Positions 61,751-62,792 of a DNA stretch of 62,792 nucleotides are shown here, one piece after another. Position 1 is the stretch's first letter. Each line of letters begins with the position of its first letter. The DNA is from Bacteroidota bacterium (lineage in GTDB: Bacteria; Bacteroidota; Bacteroidia; Bacteroidales; WCHB1-69). The translations under genes and the position numbers were made by a program. The stretch spans positions 80,942 to 143,733 of the forward strand of contig JAKIZI010000001.1 of assembly GCA_022708105.1 (NCBI GenBank). Direction: 5' to 3'. Under the pieces are notes generated by a model. It made no database searches. It was not told where the DNA came from and saw only the letters and a program-made list of their open reading frames with translations.

Positions 61751-62792
61751 TTAAAATCCATTCAGTGGGAAATAAATCGCCGGCAAAAGTAATAAAAATC
61801 CAATCAAAATTAATGCAATAATGAAGGGCAATATAAATTTAAACCATTTTGCATAAGGAATTCTAGCGATACCGAGACAACCAATAAGCACTCCTGAAGT
61901 AGGGGTAATCATATTTGTAAATCCATCTCCAAATTGAAAAGCAAGCACTGTCAATTGACGAGAAATTCCTACAATATCAGAGAATTCTGCCATCATTGGA
62001 ATTGTAAGAGCTGCTTTTGCCGAACCTGACGGAATGAGAATATTAAGTCCATTTTGAATAAGATACATCACGGCTAATGTTCCCTCTTTGCCGGTATTAA
62101 TCATTGCCTGAGATATTTCATATAATAATGTATCTATTATTTTCCCATCTTCGAGGATAATAATAATTCCTCCGGCCATACCCACGACGAGAGCTGCCAC
62201 CATAATATCCTTACATCCCTCCAAGAAAAGACGCATCATCTTATCTGCTTTCATACTATATGCAAATCCTGTTGCAAACCCCATCGCAAAAAAGAGACCT
62301 GCAATTTCCATAATATACCAATGATATCCTAAGACTCCAACCACCAACATAAGAACTGTCAATAATAGTAAGGTAAGAATAAAATGGTGAACCGATTTGC
62401 GTCCACCAAAAAAACCAAGAACTATAAATATAAAAGTAATCACAGGAAAAATCAACAGCTGATATTGTCCATTTCCAATTTTAATAATAGTATACGGGTA
62501 TTGTATTGAAAAATAGACTAAAACGGAAGATATAAGTACATACACTATCCATGTAGCCCATCTTGATTTTTCCAAAGAAATTTCTTCATCTTGAACCGTT
62601 CGTTTCCGCCAATATTCATCTAATTCGTACATAATCGATTTTTGGGGATTCTTTTTAATATGAGAGGCATAGATAAGGGTAATTGTTATTGCCAACACTG
62701 TTAATATCAACCAACAAAGAAATCTGTATTCTAAGCCCGAAAAGGCAGGCAATCCGGATAATCCTTGGGCAATTCCCAAAGTAAAAGGGTTA
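61751..62792 (-). CDS. YfcC-family transporter, N-terminus beyond window
   Basis: At least 342 residues. The frame is open to the window end, so the start is outside and the 62779 ATG is probably internal. About nine membrane helices are visible. Family landmarks: AGLFFAMGFATGFAYSMKADKMMRLFLEGCKDIMVAALVVGMAGGI, then QNGLNILIPSGSAKAALTIPMMAEFSDIVGISRQLTVLAFQFGDGFTNMITPTSGVL, the paired re-entrant motifs of the C4-dicarboxylate/arginine-ornithine antiporter-like (AbgT/YfcC) superfamily. It probably transports amino acids or peptides; the substrate is not assigned. Confidence 0.9.
   Translation of the reverse strand, partial: NPFTLGIAQGLSGLPAFSGLEYRFLCWLILTVLAITITLIYASHIKKNPQKSIMYELDEYWRKRTVQDEEISLEKSRWATWIVYVLISSVLVYFSIQYPYTIIKIGNGQYQLLIFPVITFIFIVLGFFGGRKSVHHFILTLLLLTVLMLVVGVLGYHWYIMEIAGLFFAMGFATGFAYSMKADKMMRLFLEGCKDIMVAALVVGMAGGIIIILEDGKIIDTLLYEISQAMINTGKEGTLAVMYLIQNGLNILIPSGSAKAALTIPMMAEFSDIVGISRQLTVLAFQFGDGFTNMITPTSGVLIGCLGIARIPYAKWFKFILPFIIALILIGFLLLLPAIYFPLNGF

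Noticed and set aside
1..62792. tRNA, rRNA, phage genes or complete insertion sequences
   Set aside because: I looked for tRNA-like T-arm and CCA patterns, transposase motifs and integrases and saw none; a tRNA or covariance-model scan could still find a missed one.

Overview
This window comes from an AT-rich member of the Bacteroidota, most likely Bacteroidales-like. Four things support this. Promoters carry the phylum's -7 box TAnnTTTG, found upstream of at least 14 genes. The primary sigma factor is the short Bacteroidetes type that lacks region 1.1. There are three type IX secretion (T9SS) cargo proteins: a type B C-terminal domain at 1-5037 and type A domains at 29218-33855 and 40539-44078. 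There is also a Bacteroidetes-type FtsL-like protein and a GWxTD protein. I saw no tRNA, rRNA, CRISPR array or complete insertion sequence.

Layout. 1-5 kb: the 3' part of a giant secreted protein with 26 exact-length 51-residue repeats. 5-11.4 kb: a minus-strand operon, GAPDH / 1365-aa dikinase-like protein / second GAPDH. The middle protein has the ATP-grasp and phosphohistidine domains of pyruvate phosphate dikinase, no PEP/pyruvate TIM barrel, and a long unknown N-terminal region. 11.4-15.7 kb: an accessory island with a YD-type lipoprotein, a Fic protein bracketed by a 47-bp direct repeat, a DUF4282 protein and three copies of a GC-rich dispersed element. 15.7-24.5 kb: housekeeping genes (panB, RluA-type synthase, RseC-like, alkaline phosphatase, rpoD, lipid kinase, mutA, gcvT). 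24.5-29.1 kb: a second accessory region with an inverted repeat, two adjacent 22-bp tandem arrays, an attC-like element, three secreted-protein genes and another GC-rich element. 29.2-36.5 kb: a 15-module T9SS protein, a cyclic-2,3-diphosphoglycerate-synthase-like P-loop protein and a polysaccharide deacetylase. 36.5-39.4 kb: a fragment of the S10 ribosomal operon (rplC-rplD-rplW-rplB-rpsS only). 39.6-51.6 kb: small envelope proteins, a gingipain-family protease, M20 peptidase, response regulator, RNA methyltransferase, GWxTD protein with a sugar transferase, and a Na+/solute symporter. 51.6-59 kb: the first half of the division/cell-wall cluster (mraZ-rsmH-ftsL-ftsI-murE-mraY), ending in a gene for only the C-terminal domain of MurD. 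59.3-62.8 kb: metK behind a SAM-II-like riboswitch, an outer-membrane barrel with a basic tail, and a YfcC-family transporter cut by the window end.

The strongest leads for something undescribed are (1) the GAPDH / truncated-dikinase / GAPDH operon; (2) the GC-rich dispersed element, whose central hairpin shows compensatory base changes between copies; (3) the repeat-flanked fic module; (4) the stand-alone MurD C-terminal domain and the split S10 operon. All function assignments rest on motif recognition by eye; no search was run.
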